Positions 5,522 through 5,982 of a stretch of 5,982 nucleotides of DNA are shown piece by piece. Source of the DNA: Ruminococcaceae bacterium UBA945 (lineage in GTDB: Bacteria > Bacillota > Clostridia > Oscillospirales > Acutalibacteraceae); the NCBI GenBank assembly GCA_002293315.1, contig DBCZ01000066.1:1-5982 (forward strand). Direction: 5' to 3'. Under the pieces are notes generated by a model. That model was not told where the DNA came from. It made no database searches and was given only the letters and a program-made list of their open reading frames with translations. Position 1 is the first letter of the stretch; the number at the start of each line of letters is the position of its first letter. The position numbers and the translations under genes are program-made.

Positions 5522-5982
5522 TCATTGGCCGCCCCATGTAGCGTCTCTTTCCGCATTCTCTTTTTCAAGCGTCCAGCCGGGGAAGCCGTATTCCATCAGT
5601 CTTTCACAAAACTCTGTGTCTTTTGCGATAAGCGTACTTGGCCCATCATAGCTTTCTCCGTAACAGCTTTCAATCACCCTGTAATCTTTTCCCTCGCCCT
5701 CTGATGGAGCCATAACATAGCCTATACTAACATGCAATTCTTTGCCGAACCAAACACTATCACTTCCCCCTGAAGCCATTGATATACGCGGTCCATCATG
5801 GTCCACATACTCAAATGAATTAACAAGCTCAATCAGCTCATAGAATTCAGGGTCTTCTTTTGTATATTTTGCGGGAGAGAAAAGGCGAAATTGCCCTTTG
5901 AATTTTATATAATTGATGTTATCCGCATTAAGGTTGAAAGGCTTGTTTCCATTGCAGGAAGAAAGGCTTAGGAGAATAGGTA
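5522..5982 (-). CDS. Putative lipoprotein of unknown function, 5' end beyond window
   Basis: The frame is open from the window end to the TGA at 5522-5524, giving 152 visible residues. The internal GTG at 5804-5806 is not the real start, because the upstream codons continue without a stop. The first visible residues read PILLSLSSCNGN, the end of a hydrophobic signal segment with an L-S-S-C lipobox. The lipid-carrying Cys is encoded at 5954-5956, and the mature protein would be about 144 residues on the outer face of the membrane. After the Cys come a polar linker and a soluble domain with ISMASGGSDSVWFG, a glycine-rich middle and a WTLEKENAERDATWGGQ tail. I recognise no family. One block (5881-5940) has 19 of 60 G+C, lower than the housekeeping genes. 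It is convergent with trpS and shares its terminator. The missing part is likely only the start Met and the beginning of the signal peptide. Confidence 0.75.
   Translation of the reverse strand, partial: PILLSLSSCNGNKPFNLNADNINYIKFKGQFRLFSPAKYTKEDPEFYELIELVNSFEYVDHDGPRISMASGGSDSVWFGKELHVSIGYVMAPSEGEGKDYRVIESCYGESYDGPSTLIAKDTEFCERLMEYGFPGWTLEKENAERDATWGGQ

Overview
The window is ordinary bacterial chromosome, most likely from a Clostridia-type Firmicute such as an uncultured gut Oscillospirales relative. The evidence is strong AAGGAGG-type ribosome binding sites, frequent GTG/TTG starts, a TatD-associated radical SAM protein, a Gram-positive-style lipoprotein and hairpin-rich intergenic repeats of a kind I associate with such genomes. 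The placement is inference from gene content and style, not from a marker gene. No RNA gene, CRISPR array or insertion sequence was found.

Layout. Positions 1-171 hold a composite hairpin repeat (copy A) ahead of a two-gene operon: a TatD-family metal hydrolase (172-933) and, 10 nt later, one long protein (944-2101) joining a TatD-associated radical SAM domain to a nitroreductase domain. A second, longer copy of the repeat (copy B) begins at the stop codon of that gene, so the operon sits between direct repeats. After a 444-bp gap carrying copy B and a related hairpin (copy C) comes a stand-alone PLP-dependent aminotransferase (2546-3721).

A clear vegetative promoter (TTGACA-16-TACAAT, 3744-3771) then precedes a tightly packed trio: mazE antitoxin, mazF endoribonuclease toxin and trpS (tryptophanyl-tRNA synthetase). 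mazF starts inside the end of mazE. On the best start choice, trpS starts inside the last codons of mazF. A toxin-antitoxin pair thus appears to be transcriptionally and translationally coupled to an essential aminoacyl-tRNA synthetase. A strong bidirectional terminator (5437-5470) closes the trio and also serves a convergent minus-strand gene, a lipoprotein of unknown function whose N-terminus runs off the window end.

The observations most worth following are the radical SAM-nitroreductase fusion with a perfect internal ribosome binding site and ATG at the junction, the mazE-mazF-trpS overlapping operon, and the modular repeat whose two copies differ by insertions bounded by short direct repeats. 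The individual enzyme families are all known. Nothing here is a clearly new defence or mobile system.
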